A stretch of 64,000 nucleotides of DNA from Heterodera schachtii (taxonomy: Eukaryota; Nematoda; Chromadorea; Rhabditida; Heteroderidae), in assembly GCA_023374025.1 (NCBI GenBank), contig SIJG01000003.1:1263081-1327080 (forward strand), in the 5' to 3' direction. A model generated the notes under the pieces. That model saw only the letters and a list, made by a program, of their open reading frames with translations, was not told the DNA's origin and made no database searches. The position numbers were made by a program, and so were the translations under genes. Positions 1 to 9,813 of the stretch are shown one piece after another. Numbering within the stretch: position 1 is the first letter of the stretch; the number at the start of each line of letters is the position of its first letter.

Positions 1-327
1 GAGAAGTAAAGAGAGGAAGAGAGAAAGACAAAGGAAGAGAGAGAAAAGAGGAAGAGGAGAGAGGAAAGAGAGGAAAAGAAAAAGACACAGGAAGAGATAA
101 AAGGAAGAGAGAGAAGTAAAGAGAGGAAGAGAGAAAGACAAAGGAAGAGAGAAAAAGAGGAAGAGAGAGAAGGAAAGAGAGAAAGAGAGAAAGACACAGG
201 AAGAGAGAGAAGTAAAGAGAGGAAGAGAGAAAGACACAGGAAGAGAGAGAAGTAAAGAGAGGAAGAGAGAAAGACAAAGGAAGAGAGAAAAAGAGGAAGA
301 GAGAGAAGGAAAGAGAGAAAGAGAGAA
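1..327. repeat. Purine-rich (GAGA/GGAAGAGA) microsatellite
   Basis: Almost every base is A or G. Variants of AGAGAGAAGTAAAGAGAGGA recur about every 60-70 bp, so it is a decayed purine microsatellite and not unique sequence. It stops abruptly near 327. No ORF with protein-like composition is seen. Confidence 0.9.
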
Positions 328-574
328 TCTCAGAAAACTGGCACCGCATTTGACGTGTTCGACTTTCGTCCTTTTTGGCAGGGACGACGTGAATTTTTTC
401 GCGGCACAGAGGACAAGAGTTGTTCTGTTTGAACCTGGTCAAAAGAAAGAAGAAATTTCTGCCAATTAAATATTCATTTTATTTTACCATGCTTTGAAGC
501 ACTCTGCGTGGAATTCATGCTGAATTAATGATTGTTAATTAATCGATTCATTATTATCATCAATTAGTATAACC
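328..574. other. No recognisable feature
   Basis: Unique-looking AT-rich sequence between the purine repeat and the GC-rich array. I see no ORF, splice structure or RNA gene in it. Confidence 0.5.
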
Positions 575-1480
575 AGGGCCCCAAGGGGCCCTGTGAAAGC
601 GCCGGGCCGCTTTCAACACCGGGGCCAGCGGGCCATTGGGTTTTCCCCGCGCTTAAGGCACTCGCTCGGCCGCTTCGCGCCTCGTGCGGGAACTTATGAG
701 AGAATAATCATCTTTTGTCGTGCTTTAGTACTCTCTCGGCCCTTCGCGCCTCGTAGGGGCCTTCGCCCACTCCCCCCCCACTCCCCCCCCTCCACCCGTT
801 TTTTCCCCCCCCCCCCCCACTCCCCCCCCCTCCCTCTCACCTTAAGGTACTCGCTCGGGCCGCTTCGCGGCCTCGTAGGGGGCCTTCGCCCCCTCCCCTC
901 CCTCCCCCCCCTTCCCCGTCCCCCCTACTTCCCCTCCCTTAAGTACTAGCTCGGCCGCTTCGCGGCCTCGTAGGTGTCCTTCGGCCCCTCCCCATCCCCC
1001 CCCCCCCCCCTCTCTCCCCCTCCTCCCCCCCCCCTCCCCCCTCCCCCGTCCCCCCCCCACCCTTAAGGTATTCGCTCGGCCGCTTCGCGGCCTCGTAGGG
1101 GGCCTTCGGCCCCCTCCCCCTCCCTCCCCCCCCCCCCCCCCCCGTCCCCCCCTCCCCCCTCCATTAAGGTACTCGCTCGGCCGCTTCGCGGCCTCGAAGA
1201 GGGCCTTCGGCCCCCGCCCCCCCCCCCCCCCGTTTCCCCCCCCCCCCTCTCTCCCCCTCCCTCCCCCCCCCCCCTCCCCCCCCCCCCCCTCCCCCCTCCC
1301 TTAAGGTACTCGCTCGGCCGCTTCGCGGCCTCGTAGGGGGCCTTCGGCCCCCTCCCCCTCCCTCCCCCCCCCCCCTCCCCCGTCCCCCCCTCCCCCCTCC
1401 CTTAAGGTACTCGCTCGGCCGCTTCGCGGCCTCGTAGGGGGCCTTCGGCCCCCTCCCACCCCCTCTCCCGCCCCCCCCCC
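575..1480. repeat. GC-rich tandem array with paired TTCG-loop hairpins
   Basis: About eight tandem units of roughly 95-130 bp. Each starts near TTAAGGTACTCGCTCGGCCG. It then has a palindrome (GGCCGC-TTC-GCGGCC), a second palindrome (GGGGGCC-TTCG-GGCCCCC), and a C-rich tract of variable length that causes the length differences. Unit starts lie near 651, 840, 937, 1061, 1163, 1301 and 1402, with a degenerate copy near 722. The second palindrome has the C(UUCG)G loop known for very stable RNA hairpins. Upstream, 575-650 is a related degenerate GC-rich lead-in. The array is strongly C-biased on the plus strand inside an AT-rich region. ORFs here are low-complexity artefacts. Confidence 0.9.
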
Positions 1481-1566
1481 CCCAAAGTTGTACTGAAAGT
1501 TGTATATAAAAATGTGCGAAAGTTGTACATAAAGTTGTAAAGTTGGGTGAAAGTTGTATAGAAAGT
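1481..1566. repeat. AAAGTTGTA short tandem repeat
   Basis: Seven or so copies of AAAGTTGTA or AAAGTTG with short spacers, directly after the C-rich array. Simple repeat; no coding signal. Confidence 0.75.
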
Positions 1567-1571
1567 TGTTT

Positions 1572-1860
1572 AAGAAGTTGGCTGGCTTCAGTGCAAAAAT
1601 GCCAAACACCGATCTTGAAGTTGGCATTATATAAGCTGCCAATTCATAAGTAGGTGATCTTTATACATATAGCCAAGCATCCCTAATGTGCTATTTTTAC
1701 CGATTTCGTAAAAAATTTAATTAGCTTAGATTCAGGCTTTTCCAAAAATGCCAAGATTCAATCTTGAGTTTGGCATCAAATACAATGCTAATTCGAACGT
1801 AGGTGGTCTTTGTACTCATTAACAAAATTTACTAATGTGTTAGTTTTCCAAATTTCACTT
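1572..1860. repeat. Two diverged direct copies of a ~150-bp unit
   Basis: 1572-1720 and 1733-1860 share a common order of motifs: a lead-in with TTCAG, AAAAATGCCAA, GATCTTGA or AATCTTGA, GTTTGGCAT, GTAGGTG.TCTTT and CTAATGTG. Divergence is high. 1861-2290 after it holds nothing I can name. Confidence 0.5.
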
Positions 1861-2292
1861 AAAACCCACCCTGATTCCCTGCGTATACCCCTAAGCCGGA
1901 TTCTGAAAAAACAGGGCGAAAAATAGTCGAAATTTTCGAATTCGTGTCGGATGCATAACTCAATTTAAATTTATGCTATAAATATGCTTTATAGCTCATT
2001 CGAACCGCCAGAGTCTTCTGATGTGCCCTTTCTCCAAGCCAAAGACGCTATCCGCGACACCCGGCCCGCTACATACCCATTTTTAAGACATGGTCGAAAA
2101 TTTTGCCAAAAATTTTCAAAAATTTTCTGAAGAAACTTTTTTTTGTTTCGACTTTTAAAAAAACGCTTTCCGCCATTCGATAGGGAATCCTTAAAAAATA
2201 GCTGTTCTCTTTTGTTTGAAGTTGATCCGAGCATTTCCTGAAGAGTTATTCAAAAAACGCACACTCAAGCCCTAGATTCCTCATATAAGAGG

Positions 2293-2420
2293 AATTGGCA
2301 TTAATTACCTAATTGGCATCCCTTTCCTGCCCCAAATTGCTTTACTTTTACGTTTCCCTTACTACATGGCAATGTTACAACACTTTCCCCCTGCTCATAA
2401 TTGTACAAACAAATGGCGCA
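2293..2420. repeat. Copy 1 of a ~125-bp repeat (copy 2 at 3800-3925)
   Basis: Both copies run from AATTACCTAATTGGCATCCC through CTTTCCCCCTGCTCATAATT to ACAAATGGCGCA with scattered substitutions. They lie on either side of the 99-bp satellite and hAT insertion, so this block and the satellite belong to one repeat domain. Confidence 0.7.
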
Positions 2421-2495
2421 ACTTTGGCGTCAATTAGCGTATTGAGGTCAATTAGCGGAATTGGCATTAATTACCTAATTGACACCCTTTCCCAC

Positions 2496-3430
2496 CAGGG
2501 GTGGGCGAAGCTCGGCTTAGTACTCGAAGCCGAAGCTCGAATCGAAGCTCAATTTTTTTCGAAGCACGAAGCTCGAAGTTCGAAGCCCAAAAAACGCGAA
2601 GTTTTCGAAGCTCGAAGCTCGAAGCACGAAGTTTTTGAAAAAAATGATTTACCCTAACAAAACTTTTTTTTCAAAAATTTTTGTATTAACTAAAAATAAA
2701 TAAACTATAATTTTAAAAATTAATAATTTATGCTTTTCCTAATAAATTTTCCATTTTTTGATTTTGATTATGGCTACCAACTTAAAATTTTCAAAATCAG
2801 CATTTGGCCGGTAAAAAATCAGCATTTTGGTAAATTTATTCCATGTTTAAAAAACTCAAAAACGTTTTTTGCGGCGCGCTTTTTCCAAAAAAATTTTTTG
2901 TGAGCGGTGGGCCGACTGCGCCGGTGAGCACCGTCGGGAAAAATTTTGAAATTTGAGCTGTATCTTCTTAACAAATTTAAGCAAAAAATGTAAAAATTTT
3001 GTGATTTTAAGCCTATTTTTTAATAAAAATTGGGGGCGGGGTAGGCGTCGCCGTGCGGGTGAAAAGGTGCGAATTTTAAACATATATTAAAAATCTACAC
3101 TTAAATTATATTTTTAAAATTAAAACAAAAACAAATACTGGGAGGGGAACTGATAATGAAAACTCAGTAACGGATGCAAGAGCATAACCCACTGGACCAC
3201 CAATGTGATGACTATTAATAAGCAAAAAGTTATAATGAGATTTAAATTTAAATTTACCATAAACCGATCATTAAGGGTGTATTTTTCACTATGAAAACTC
3301 AATCTTTAGGGGTGTATTTTTCTCGAAGTTTCGAGCATTTTCACGAAGCTCGAAGCACGAAGTTCGAAGCCCAAAAAACGCGAAGTTTTCGAAGCTCGAA
3401 GCACGAAGCTCGAAGTTTCGCCCACCCCTG
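2496..3430. mobile_element. hAT-type non-autonomous transposon, 8-bp TSD TTTCCCAC
   Basis: Perfect 14-bp terminal inverted repeats (CAGGGGTGGGCGAA ... TTCGCCCACCCCTG) are flanked by TTTCCCAC at 2488-2495 and 3431-3438, the 8-bp target duplication of hAT elements. Removing the element restores the 99-bp satellite unit, so the insertion is later than the satellite. Inside each end is an array of GAAGCTCGAAGC-like motifs (2507-2640 and, inverted, 3322-3420). No transposase ORF is seen. A GC-hairpin dispersed repeat lies inside at about 2858-2960. Length 935 bp. Confidence 0.93.
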
Positions 3431-3800
3431 TTTCCCACCCAAATTGCCTTACTTTTATCATTAATAAATTGATGCATAATTTGGGTCAATCAATTAATAT
3501 AATTGGCATTAATTACCTAATTGACACCCTTTCCCACCCAAATTGCCTTACTTTTATCATTAATAAATTGATGCATAATTTGAGTCAATCAATTAATATA
3601 ATTGGCATTAATTACCTAATTGACACCCTTTCCCACCCAAATTGCCTTACTTTTATCATTAATAAATTGATGCATAATTTGGGTCAATCAATTAATATAA
3701 TTGGCATTAATTACCTAATTGACACCCTTTCCCACCCAAATTGCCTTACTTTTATCATTAAAAATTGATGCATAATTGGGGTCAATTAATATAATTGACA
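3431..3800. repeat. 99-bp satellite, ~3.8 copies
   Basis: AATTGGCATTAATTACCTAA recurs at 3501, 3600 and 3699, an exact 99-bp period. Because 99 is divisible by three, each frame repeats a 33-residue peptide; the 99-residue ORF it yields is an artefact. A further partial copy is left of the hAT element at 2459-2495. Confidence 0.92.
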
Positions 3801-4084
3801 TTAATTACCTAATTGGCATCCCTTTCCTGGCCCAAATTGTCTTACTTTTCCCTCAGCACATGGAAGCGTAATAACACTTTCCCCCTGCTCATAATTGCCC
3901 AAACAAATGGCGCAGCTTTCAGCTGGTTGTTCACCATCTTTGACAATTCGTTGTGGCAATCCGTGAAATGGTTTTACTTAAAAAGCTTCATTTATTCAAC
4001 AAAATTTTCATCATTTTTTTATTAATTTTATCATTTATTTTAAATTTTTTAAAAGATTAGGTCTTTCGAAAAAGTCCAAATTCG

Positions 4085-4444
4085 TCATATAAAAAGTGCC
4101 AATGACTGTAAATCAGTGACTGAATTGACCTCACCGGCAATTTGAATAGGCGGAATGGCAGGGCGAGTTTGAGAAGCGGGTGGCACAATTGGGTCCGATC
4201 TGTGCAGATGCCGACTTGAATTTACAACGGCAACCGACACTCTCACAACATCCACAAAGCCAGCAACCACCAAAATAGGCACTGATACCACAAGAATAAC
4301 AGCAGAGAAAATTAGTTTAATTATCCAATCAATTACATTAAAAAGCAATATAATTATGTCAATTAAGCAGCGCTTTGTTCGCCTTTTTTGGTTGCCGACG
4401 AAGCAAACTAAAAGTGCAAAAAATAAGACATTTTGGCATTTCAT
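4085..4444 (-). CDS. Small putative secreted or membrane protein (119 aa)
   Basis: Single-exon ORF from ATG at 4444 to a stop at 4085. Residues 1-17 (MKCQNVLFFALLVCFVG) look like a signal peptide. A hydrophobic stretch follows at about residues 27-66 and may span the membrane once or twice. The C-terminal third is polar and rich in Ser, Pro and Ile. I do not recognise the family. It is the leftmost of three short minus-strand genes, spaced a few hundred bases apart. Many nematode parasitism genes are small and begin with a signal peptide, but no function is inferred here. Coding status rests on the ordered composition (signal, hydrophobic core, polar tail) alone, so it could still be a chance ORF. 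Confidence 0.45.
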   Translation of the reverse strand: MKCQNVLFFALLVCFVGNQKRRTKRCLIDIIILLFNVIDWIIKLIFSAVILVVSVPILVVAGFVDVVRVSVAVVNSSRHLHRSDPIVPPASQTRPAIPPIQIAGEVNSVTDLQSLALFI

Positions 4445-4698
4445 TGACTGTTTGTTTAACGTAAAGTAACCGGGTCTTTGAAAGCAAAAAACCGCTCACA
4501 ACCAATTTTCGGAAAGCTGATTACGGCAATTCCCAGTCTTTACCGTTAACACAAAATCCACCAAAAGCCTGACGGATTTCCCTGGTCTGATACCAATCCC
4601 GTGGTATCCCTCGTTCGGGAATACATGGCATTCCCATGCTTCACAATTGAGCCTACGGCACATTTCACTGCGCATGCGTTTTATATATTAAGCAAAGA

Positions 4699-5229
4699 TT
4701 AATTAGCTAATTCATTACCGTCCGCTAATTGCTCTGTGTCGTCAATTTGGTCAATGACTGTGCCCAAAAGCTGCAGCATTTGCTGCAGATTCGCCTTCGT
4801 TTTATTCGCCGTTTTTTCGGCATTTCGTCCTTTTTTGTCGACACTTTGTTTCATTTTTGTTTCCTTTTTATTTGCCTTATTTTCTTGAATAAATATTTTT
4901 AGCAATTCAATAATTATTTGCATCTTGTTCATATTTTTCAGTGGCAGAATTTTTTCCGTCGAAATTCGGAGACGCAATGCCAAAATTTGAATGACGAACT
5001 GCAAATATTCCTTGATGGCTTTTTTCGATGGTTTTCCTGCAATTAATATTCTAAATGTTTAATTGATAATAATTGTATGACCTGTTTTTATTTCTTTTAT
5101 GAATAACCGTAATGCTTCGATTATTTGGCTCATTACCGTATCCTTTTCTTTTATTGCTTGTATTATACGGTATTTTTCTTCAAAATCCTTTCCTTTTTCT
5201 TTCTTTTCCCCTAACATTTCCGAATTCAT
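4699..5229 (-). CDS. Two-exon hypothetical protein, lysine-rich coiled-coil-like (161 aa)
   Basis: Exon 1 is 5082-5229, exon 2 is 4699-5036, and the 45-bp intron has GT...TTGCAG ends. The exons sum to 486 nt, exactly 162 codons with the stop. The start is ATG at 5229, followed by MNSEMLGEKKEKGKDF. The protein is highly charged, with about one residue in four Lys or Glu in the N-terminal half. Leucine/isoleucine-spaced stretches near residues 35-50 and 60-105 suggest helices, possibly coiled coils, and the tail is acidic (QIDDTEQLADGNELAN). There is no signal peptide. I do not recognise a family. The intron length, correct phase and unbroken frame on both sides argue that it is real. Confidence 0.6.
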
Positions 5230-5479
5230 TTGATTGCTTCTGTTTTCAGTCTTAATTTTATGAATTTTAAATTTTAGTTTTAGAAATAACTCCTAAAACC
5301 TTAAATAATTAAATATAATTAAGAAAATGGAAAAAATAATAATTTTAAACTATTAAAATTGGCAATTTCAAGAATTTTCATTATGTTCCGTCCAGAAACT
5401 CGAAATCGAGCCCGAGACCACCAAAAATCCGAGATTTTTCTCGAGATCAAGGCTCGAGAGTGAGTCTCGACCAGCACTA

Positions 5480-5716
5480 TTAGTCATTATTTGCCTGGTT
5501 GGCTTCGTCCTCGAACACTTTTTCGATCAGTCGCTCGTTTTCCCCCACTTCCTCCACCAATTGATCAAACTCCTTCTCCGCAATGCCTTGCTCTCTGATC
5601 AGTTCCGTCATGTCGGACTTTTGGCCGCCGTCACCCGCGCCATTGACCAAAACGTAATACGAAAAGGACAGAAAAAGTAGCGAAAAAAGTGACTTCCGTC
5701 CCTTTAAAGTCAGCAT
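5480..5716 (-). CDS. Small putative secreted acidic protein (78 aa)
   Basis: The frame is open from 5776, but its first ATG lies at the edge of the 66-bp tandem array and is followed by no signal-like sequence. The second ATG, at 5716, starts MLTLKGRKSLFSLLFLSFSYYV and so on, a convincing signal peptide with a likely cleavage near VNGA-GDGG, so I chose it. An AG acceptor-like site just upstream (about 5732) also allows a 5' non-coding exon. The mature part is about 50 residues, strongly acidic (EKEFDQLVEEVGENERLIEK) and probably helical. No family is recognised. It sits about 250 bp upstream of the 161-aa gene, on the same strand. Confidence 0.45.
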   Translation of the reverse strand: MLTLKGRKSLFSLLFLSFSYYVLVNGAGDGGQKSDMTELIREQGIAEKEFDQLVEEVGENERLIEKVFEDEANQANND

Positions 5717-5776
5717 TTGACCAAAGAAATCTGAAAATTTTAATTTTACAAAATTAGAAAAAGGAATGGGGGCCAT

Positions 5777-6000
5777 GGGCTTTTCTCCTTAAATTTTCAA
5801 CAAATATTTTTAAAATTTTAAAATGGCTTTGAGGGTGGGCCTTGGGCTTTTCTCTTTAAATTTTCAACAAATATTTTTAAATTTTAAAATGGCTTTGAGG
5901 GTGGGCCTTGGGCTTTTCTCTTTAAATTTTCAACAAATATTTTTAAATTTTAAAATGGCTTTGAGGGTGGGCCTCGGGCTATTCAATTTAATTTTTCAAT
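5777..6000. repeat. 66-67-bp tandem repeat, ~3.3 copies
   Basis: GGGCTTTTCT recurs at 5777, 5844 and 5910, with a fourth, diverged start at 5976. Units share AAATTTTCAACAAATATTTT and AAAATGGCTTTGAGGGTGGG. It lies immediately upstream of the small secreted-protein ORF. 6001-6520 holds no gene that I can see. Confidence 0.9.
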
Positions 6001-6527
6001 GAATTTTTGAAAAAATTCCTAAAATAACTTTCATATTATTAGCATTTTCCAATTTTTTGCCAAATATTTTCATAAAAGGAATTATATGAATGGAAAAGTG
6101 AATTGAGGAATAAATTATTTGAAATGAAATATGATGAAGAAAATAGAAAAGCTCAACTATAAATCAATCTATATTTCCCCAATAGAAAATTTTATTAAAA
6201 AAAATTACCATCTAAAAGAAAGAAATCTATTAAGCAATAAATATAGCTTATATTTAGGGCTCTAAATTATATGCTTTTGAAAAAACTAACACAGTGTAAG
6301 GGCGGGACAGGAAATGGTTTTTTCCCACGCCCATTTATTACTCCGATAGCTCCTCCATCCCGAGGGGCGCTTAAAAGGCAATGGGAAGTCAGCTAAAGGG
6401 ATCAGTCGGAGTCAGTCGGGAGTCATTTGAGAGACTTGGCTAATCGATTCCGGCCTGGGAAGCGCCCCCAGGCATCCATCAACATCCCTTCCCTTCCAAG
6501 CCCTGAGGGGCCTAATTACGGACAATT

Positions 6528-6585
6528 TTGACTTTTCGACCTTTTGTTCGAATTCGGTTTTTCGGGGTTCGAAATTCAGAACGAT
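6528..6585. mobile_element. Short relic of the Merlin-type palindromic family
   Basis: CGACCTTTTGTTCGAATTCG and the following CGGGGTTCGAAATTC match the subterminal segment shared by the Merlin element at 35921-37480 and its MITEs. No termini are present. Confidence 0.5.
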
Positions 6586-6865
6586 GTTCTTATAGAAGTT
6601 TACTTCTATATTACAATACTAATGCAATGCAACTTTATTTTAAAATTTTTGTATCACAGGCATTTTCTACTGACGCATTTTCCACTGACGTATTTTCCTG
6701 TCACGCCCTGTTCCCCGAAAATTTTTTGAAAAAAGCGCGCCGGAGGAGGGAAAGAAGGAGAGAGTGGTGGTGAGAGAGAGGGGGAGAGGGAGTGTGGTGG
6801 GGGCAGAGAGAGAGCGGCAGGGAAAGAGAGAAAAATGAGGCAGAGAAAGTGATGGGGGGGAAATT

Positions 6866-7440
6866 TTTGGCAATAATATTAAGAAAAAGACAGCCATTTT
6901 GGCATATGATAAAGTGCAAAAATATTGGCCAAATATTTTTGGCAATAATATTAAGAAAAAGACTGACATTTTGGCATATGATAAAGTGCAAAAATTGGCC
7001 AAATATTTTTGGCAATAATATTAAGAAAAAGACTGACATTTTGGCATATGATAAAGTGCAAAAATTGGCCAAATATTTTTGGCAATAATATTAAGAAAAA
7101 GACTGACATTTTGGCATATGATAAAGTGCAAAAATTGGCCAAATATTTTTGGCAATAATATTAAGAAAAAGACTGACATTTTGGCATATATAAAGTGCAA
7201 AAATATTGGCCAAATATTTTTGGCAATAATATTAAGAAAAAGACTGACATTTTGGCATATGATAAAGTGCAAAAATTGGCCAAATATTTTTGGCAATAAT
7301 ATTAAGAAAAAGACTGACATTTTGGCATATGATAAAGTGCAAAAATTGGCCAAATATTTTTGGCAATAATATTAAGAAAAAGACTGACATTTTGGCATAT
7401 GATAAAGTGCAAAAATATTGGCCAAATATTTTTGGCAATA
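6866..7440. repeat. 70-bp tandem repeat, ~8 copies
   Basis: TTTTTGGCAATAATATTAAG recurs every 70 bp with few changes (near 6936, 7006, 7076, 7146, 7216, 7287 and 7357). Each unit contains the palindrome TTGGCCAA and GACTGACATTTTGGCATATG. Peptides read from it repeat exactly in every frame and are not genes. 7441-8090 after it is AT-rich with no feature. Confidence 0.95.
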
Positions 7441-8109
7441 AAATTTTTTTTAATGAAAAAATAAGAATTTATTTTTTGAAAAGATCAATTGAAATAAATA
7501 GCTGATTTCCAACAAATATTTTCCATTTTTGGTCCTATTTTCCATATTTTTTATCATTGAATATTCACTTATTTTGGTTTCTTGAACAACTTTCATAAAT
7601 GAAATTAGCATATTATCGTCGATCTAATTAATTAAAATTGATTAGTAAAATTATTACCCTATTATTTAAATTACCGGTGGATTTGCATTTGAAAGTATAA
7701 TTAAAAAATGATGTGAAATAATATAAAAAAAAATTAAAGAGAAAGAATAAAAAATTTTATTGTTTTTTTTATAATTTTAAAAAATGAAAAATTTACAATT
7801 TCAGCTCGCCTTAAAAACGGAGCTATTTTGACGTAGGTCCGTTTTCTAATTTATTCATAAATAATAAAAAATCATGACTTAATTCCTCCCAATAGTAAAA
7901 ATCAATGCACTTATTTATCGAAATTCACTTAAAAAATCAATTTTAATAAAAAATAAAATGTAAAATGCATTCTATAAATTAGAACTTACTAATGCAAGTT
8001 TTGTCTAAATCAAAAAAATGTAATTATAGAAATATTATCAATTTCGAATCCTCAACATAAACAAAAAGACGAAATTAAACAAGTTTTGATCCCATTCTTA
8101 CCAGTGTAT

Positions 8110-8286
8110 TTTTATTCCCGTTTTTGAGAGAAAAAATTACGGGAACGGGAAAACGTAAATGAATGGGCGGTATTCCCGCCTTTTTTCCCGTTTCCGTAAA
8201 AATCCCGTCAGGCAAAAAAGACGGGAAACGGGAATGGGATTCCCGTGTTTTCCCACGGGAATCCCGTTCCCGCCGGACTCTAATTA
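8110..8286. mobile_element. CCCGTT-motif element fragment (right end only)
   Basis: Dense inverted copies of TTCCCGTTCCCG or ACGGGAA, ending in GGCGGGAACGGG read inward from a TAGAGTCCGG terminus at 8286. The terminus resembles that of the 159-bp element at 38967-39125 (TAGAGCCGG). No matching left end or TSD was found. Confidence 0.5.
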
Positions 8287-8341
8287 TTTCTACAAGAATT
8301 GGCCAAAATTCATTCAGATATTTTGGAAAACACAATCAAAC

Positions 8342-9577
8342 CAGGGGTGGGACAACTCTCGCCTCTCGTCTCTCGCCTCTCGCCAACTCTCGCCATTTTT
8401 GGTACTCTCGCCTCTCGTCTCTCGTCTCTCGTTTTTTGGGACGAGAGGCGAGAGTTGAAAATACACCCCTAAAGATTGAACTTTTGAGCAGTCAGAAAAA
8501 TATTCAAATTTACTCGAAAAATATCAGAAATCTCTTTCTCTACTTCCTTAATGTCTTAAAATTAGAGAACATTTTTTGGATAGATAAGATTCAAATGTTG
8601 TTTAGTGGCTAAACCTTCTGCCTTTACATTATTTTTCGCTTGGGTTCAATTCCCCAACGGAACAGAAATTTTTTTTATAATTTCTTTAAATTATTATTTC
8701 AATTGAAATTTAATTAATAAAAAAATACTTCAACTTAAAAATTATTATTTTTTCTTTTTTTTTTAAACAGCCTAAACCTCAAATTTAACCAAAACTTTGA
8801 TCATTTATGACAAATTCTGTTAACAAATCTCGCTCAAAATTTCAAAATTTTTGCGGCTGCGTCTATCGGCACTGCCGGACCCTAAAAATCCTTAGGCACC
8901 GCCGGACCCTCCTCCATGTTCCTAAAAATTTTTTGAAAAAACGGGCCGCAAAAAATAATAAAAAATGAAATGAAAAGAATTTTATGAAAATCATTGAATA
9001 CTTTTTTCAATCAAAATATCAAAATATTTTTGGAATCACCTTTTACCCAGTAAAGAATTAAAAATTAGCCTATGTTTTTTGAAAAATTTCTGATTTCCGA
9101 CTTCCGATTTCCGAAAATCTTTGAGGTCTCGGAATACCATCCCTGATTTGAATGGCAAAAAAATGGACAAATAATAAAGTTTGTTTGTAAAATAAATATA
9201 TTTCATGAATATTTATTTAATATTTTTAAAGTACAAGCTTTTATTTTCATGAAAAATTTTGAAGATTTTTTGGATTTTCAGGACCCGGTTGGACCGTAGT
9301 CGGTTTAAAAACTAGGACCCTGACCCGGCTTTTCTGTACCCGGCAATACCCGGACCCGTAACCCTAGTTTAATATACGATTTTGAAGTTTTTTTGAAGTA
9401 AAAATAAGGCTACAGAAAAATTGAAAAACTCTCGCCTCTCGTCCTCTCGCCTCTCGCCAACTCTCGTGTTTTTGGGGACTCTCGCCTCTCGCCAAACTCT
9501 CGCTCTCGTCTTTTTGGGGACTCTCGCCTCTCGCCAAAATCTCGCTCTCGTCTTTTCTGAGACAAGTCACACCCCTG
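8342..9577. mobile_element. hAT-type non-autonomous transposon, 8-bp TSD AATCAAAC
   Basis: Termini CAGGGGTGGGAC and GTCACACCCCTG are inverted repeats with one mismatch. AATCAAAC lies directly outside both ends (8334-8341, 9578-9585). Arrays of CTCTCGCCTCTCGC motifs occupy both subterminal regions in opposite orientation (8354-8455 and 9428-9560). The interior carries a tRNA-like SINE copy, a TTCCGA-motif relic ending near 9154 and a GACCCGG-motif relic near 9280-9365, so it has itself been a target. No transposase is present. Length 1236 bp. Confidence 0.93.
8590..8965 (+). mobile_element. tRNA-like SINE copy 1
   Basis: An A-box-like TAGTGGCTAAACC (about 8603-8615) lies about 30 bp before a B-box-like GGGTTCAATTCCC (8642-8654), the spacing of an internal RNA polymerase III promoter. 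The same head, and a tail of about 300 bp ending in the GC-hairpin repeat, occur inverted at 58610-58990. The cloverleaf is not intact, so this is a SINE or tRNA-derived relic and not a tRNA gene. Confidence 0.6.
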
Positions 9578-9813
9578 AATCAAACTAGCTATTCAGTCAA
9601 CTTTTTCTTTTTCATTTGTCGTATTTTCAATTGCTTTTTCCTCATTTATTTTTTCTTTTAGAAATTTCACACATTTTTTTTTTTGCCAAATTCTTTTTGG
9701 GGTTCATTAAACTGTTTTTTTGTTTTCTTTGTTTTTACTCTTTTATTTTTCCAAATTTTCGGATTTTTAAATTCTTCACTTCCATTTCATTAAGCAACTA
9801 ATTTTATGATGAA

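Noticed and set aside
575..1480. CRISPR array
   Set aside because: Units are contiguous with no unique spacers, in a eukaryotic nuclear context.
593..1642. Pro/Gly-rich ORFs in the GC-rich array
   Set aside because: Low-complexity translation of C-tracts and hairpins.
3469..3768. 99-residue ORF with three identical 33-residue repeats
   Set aside because: Direct result of the 99-bp satellite period; other frames repeat the same way.
6667..7505. Several overlapping repetitive ORFs (AKMSVFFLILLPKIFGQ-like)
   Set aside because: They come from the 70-bp tandem repeat and appear on both strands.
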